This document shows positions 47,563-48,295 of a stretch of DNA of 48,295 nucleotides, piece after piece. The position numbers were made by a program, and so were the translations under genes. The notes under the pieces are model-generated. The model saw only the letters and a program-made list of their open reading frames with translations. It had not been told where the DNA came from and searched no databases. The stretch is from Rheinheimera riviphila (lineage in GTDB: Bacteria; Pseudomonadota; Gammaproteobacteria; Enterobacterales; Alteromonadaceae), in contig NZ_SACS01000027.1 of the NCBI RefSeq assembly GCF_004005945.1, forward strand, positions 1-48,295, in the 5' to 3' direction. Each line of letters opens with the position of its first letter. Positions within the stretch are counted from its first letter, which is position 1.

Positions 47563-47679
47563 GGGATAAAAAAACGCCCATCAACATATACTTCACATTT
47601 AATTACTTCTACGCACTGGCGGATCAGCGCAAGCACTTCATACTTGTTGCTTCGAACCTGAACTCACGGATGAATTCAA

Positions 47680-48219
47680 ATGGACTATCGCAGGCAATGG
47701 CGACCCGGTGGTTGTTATTTTTTTACCCATACCTTGTTAGATCGCACTCAAACTTTACTCTCGGATCAAATTGAAATTTTGCGAACGGCTTTTCGGCTGG
47801 TGAAAAAACGTTATCCATTTTTCATTCATGCCGTGGTGGTATTGCCAGATCATTTCCATTGTTTGCTCGAGTTACCGCAAGGGGAGCATGACTTTGCTAT
47901 CCGTTTTCGATTGATAAAAATGTATTTTTCCAGAGCATTGGCTATTCAGGAACCCCGTAATACATGCCGCATACGGCGACGTGAGCGTGGCATTTGGCAA
48001 CGCCGGTATTGGGAGCATCTGATCCGCGACCAACAGGATTTTCTTAATCACATCAATTACATTCATTGGAATCCAGTTAAACATCAGCTGGTGAAATTGG
48101 TCTTAGAATGGCCTTATTCCAGTTTCCATAGTTATGTGGCATTAGGCTGGTATCCGTTAAATTGGTGTGGTGACACTCAAAACAGCGGTTTTATAAACAT
48201 TGGCGGCGATGATGGCTAG
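47680..48219 (+). CDS. REP-associated tyrosine transposase (RAYT, Y1/HUH family)
   Basis: 179 residues. It is a single-domain HUH endonuclease related to IS200/IS605 TnpA. The HUH motif is His58-Phe-His60 in VVVLPDHFHCLLELP. The probable nucleophile is Tyr127 in INYIHWNPVKH, with further conserved-looking RYWEH and WPYSSF. RAYTs cut single-stranded REP hairpins beside a GTAG head and are domesticated single-copy genes rather than ordinary insertion sequences. REP copies of one class flank it closely on both sides (47470-47562 and 48255-48290). All motif residues are present, so it appears intact. Its promoter probably lies in or next to the REP pair. Confidence 0.92.
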   Translation: MDYRRQWRPGGCYFFTHTLLDRTQTLLSDQIEILRTAFRLVKKRYPFFIHAVVVLPDHFHCLLELPQGEHDFAIRFRLIKMYFSRALAIQEPRNTCRIRRRERGIWQRRYWEHLIRDQQDFLNHINYIHWNPVKHQLVKLVLEWPYSSFHSYVALGWYPLNWCGDTQNSGFINIGGDDG

Positions 48220-48254
48220 AATGCTGGAGTTGTTGTGAGAGCGCATTTAGTCAC

Positions 48255-48290
48255 GGTGTACTGCCGCTGCCGCGGCGAGTAGCGCCCTAC
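48255..48290 (-). repeat. REP palindrome, GGCGTAC-like, inverted, downstream of RAYT
   Basis: On the minus strand GTAGGGCGCTACTCGCC, closing with AGTACACC. It has mismatches in the outer stem relative to the other GGCGTAC copies. It sits 35 nt past the RAYT stop and the window ends inside its conserved flank (gcaag). Confidence 0.75.
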
Positions 48291-48295
48291 GCAAG

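Noticed and set aside
47367-47774. Open frame of 135 codons spanning the ampE end, two REPs and the RAYT start
   Set aside because: It is formed by reading through palindromes and overlaps two real genes in other frames.

Overview
The window reads as one chromosomal segment of a gammaproteobacterium. The complete dcw cell-wall/division cluster has the order mraZ-rsmH-ftsL-ftsI-murE-murF-mraY-murD-ftsW-murG-murC-ddl-ftsQ-ftsA-ftsZ-lpxC. It is followed by dciA, an M23 peptidase, secA and mutT, then yacG-zapD-coaE-pilD-pilC-pilB-pilA, nadC and ampD-ampE. This order, together with a GlyGly-CTERM protease and type IV pili, fits an Alteromonadales/Chromatiaceae-type organism such as Rheinheimera, Arsukibacterium or Alishewanella. 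The genus is an inference from gene order and protein style, not from a database search.

Layout. Positions 1-13740 are accessory. They hold a REP-type palindrome, a small membrane protein, a thioredoxin-like DUF6436 gene overlapping a chemotaxis receptor, a 1.3-kaa secreted subtilase with calcium-type repeats and a GlyGly-CTERM tail, a TIGR02285-like periplasmic binding protein, an RND permease/adaptor pair, and a membrane-anchored ferredoxin-type reductase. Positions 13741-14644 are a 0.9-kb non-coding leader unusually rich in GATC. It contains a good sigma-70 promoter followed by a three-box MraZ operator. Positions 14645-32455 are the dcw cluster, most of whose genes overlap or nearly touch, with breaks before ftsZ and before lpxC. 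Positions 32456-36954 hold a terminator, a 128-bp palindromic element, divergent dciA and M23 peptidase genes, and secA. mutT follows on the plus strand. It converges on a minus-strand block for NAD and CoA synthesis, division control and type IV pilus assembly (yacG to nadC and a retropepsin-like protease). ampD and ampE then run on the plus strand, followed by a REP-associated tyrosine transposase (RAYT).

How the genes work together. The dcw genes make UDP-MurNAc-pentapeptide, lipid I and lipid II, and build the septal synthase and the FtsZ ring. lpxC commits precursor to lipid A. ZapD stabilises the Z ring. AmpD and AmpE belong to muropeptide recycling and beta-lactamase signalling. PilA, PilB, PilC and PilD form a type IV pilus core.

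The most unusual element is a REP/REPIN-RAYT system. About ten short palindromes share a GTAG-type head, but their stems fall into several sequence classes, with changes on one arm matched on the other. They lie at both window ends, around mutT/yacG, between pilA and nadC, and on both sides of the single RAYT gene. Both window ends fall inside REP copies, which suggests this is a draft contig broken at repeats. Other points of interest are the GATC cluster before mraZ, a near-consensus sigma-54 site upstream of pilA, and the large palindrome between lpxC and dciA.
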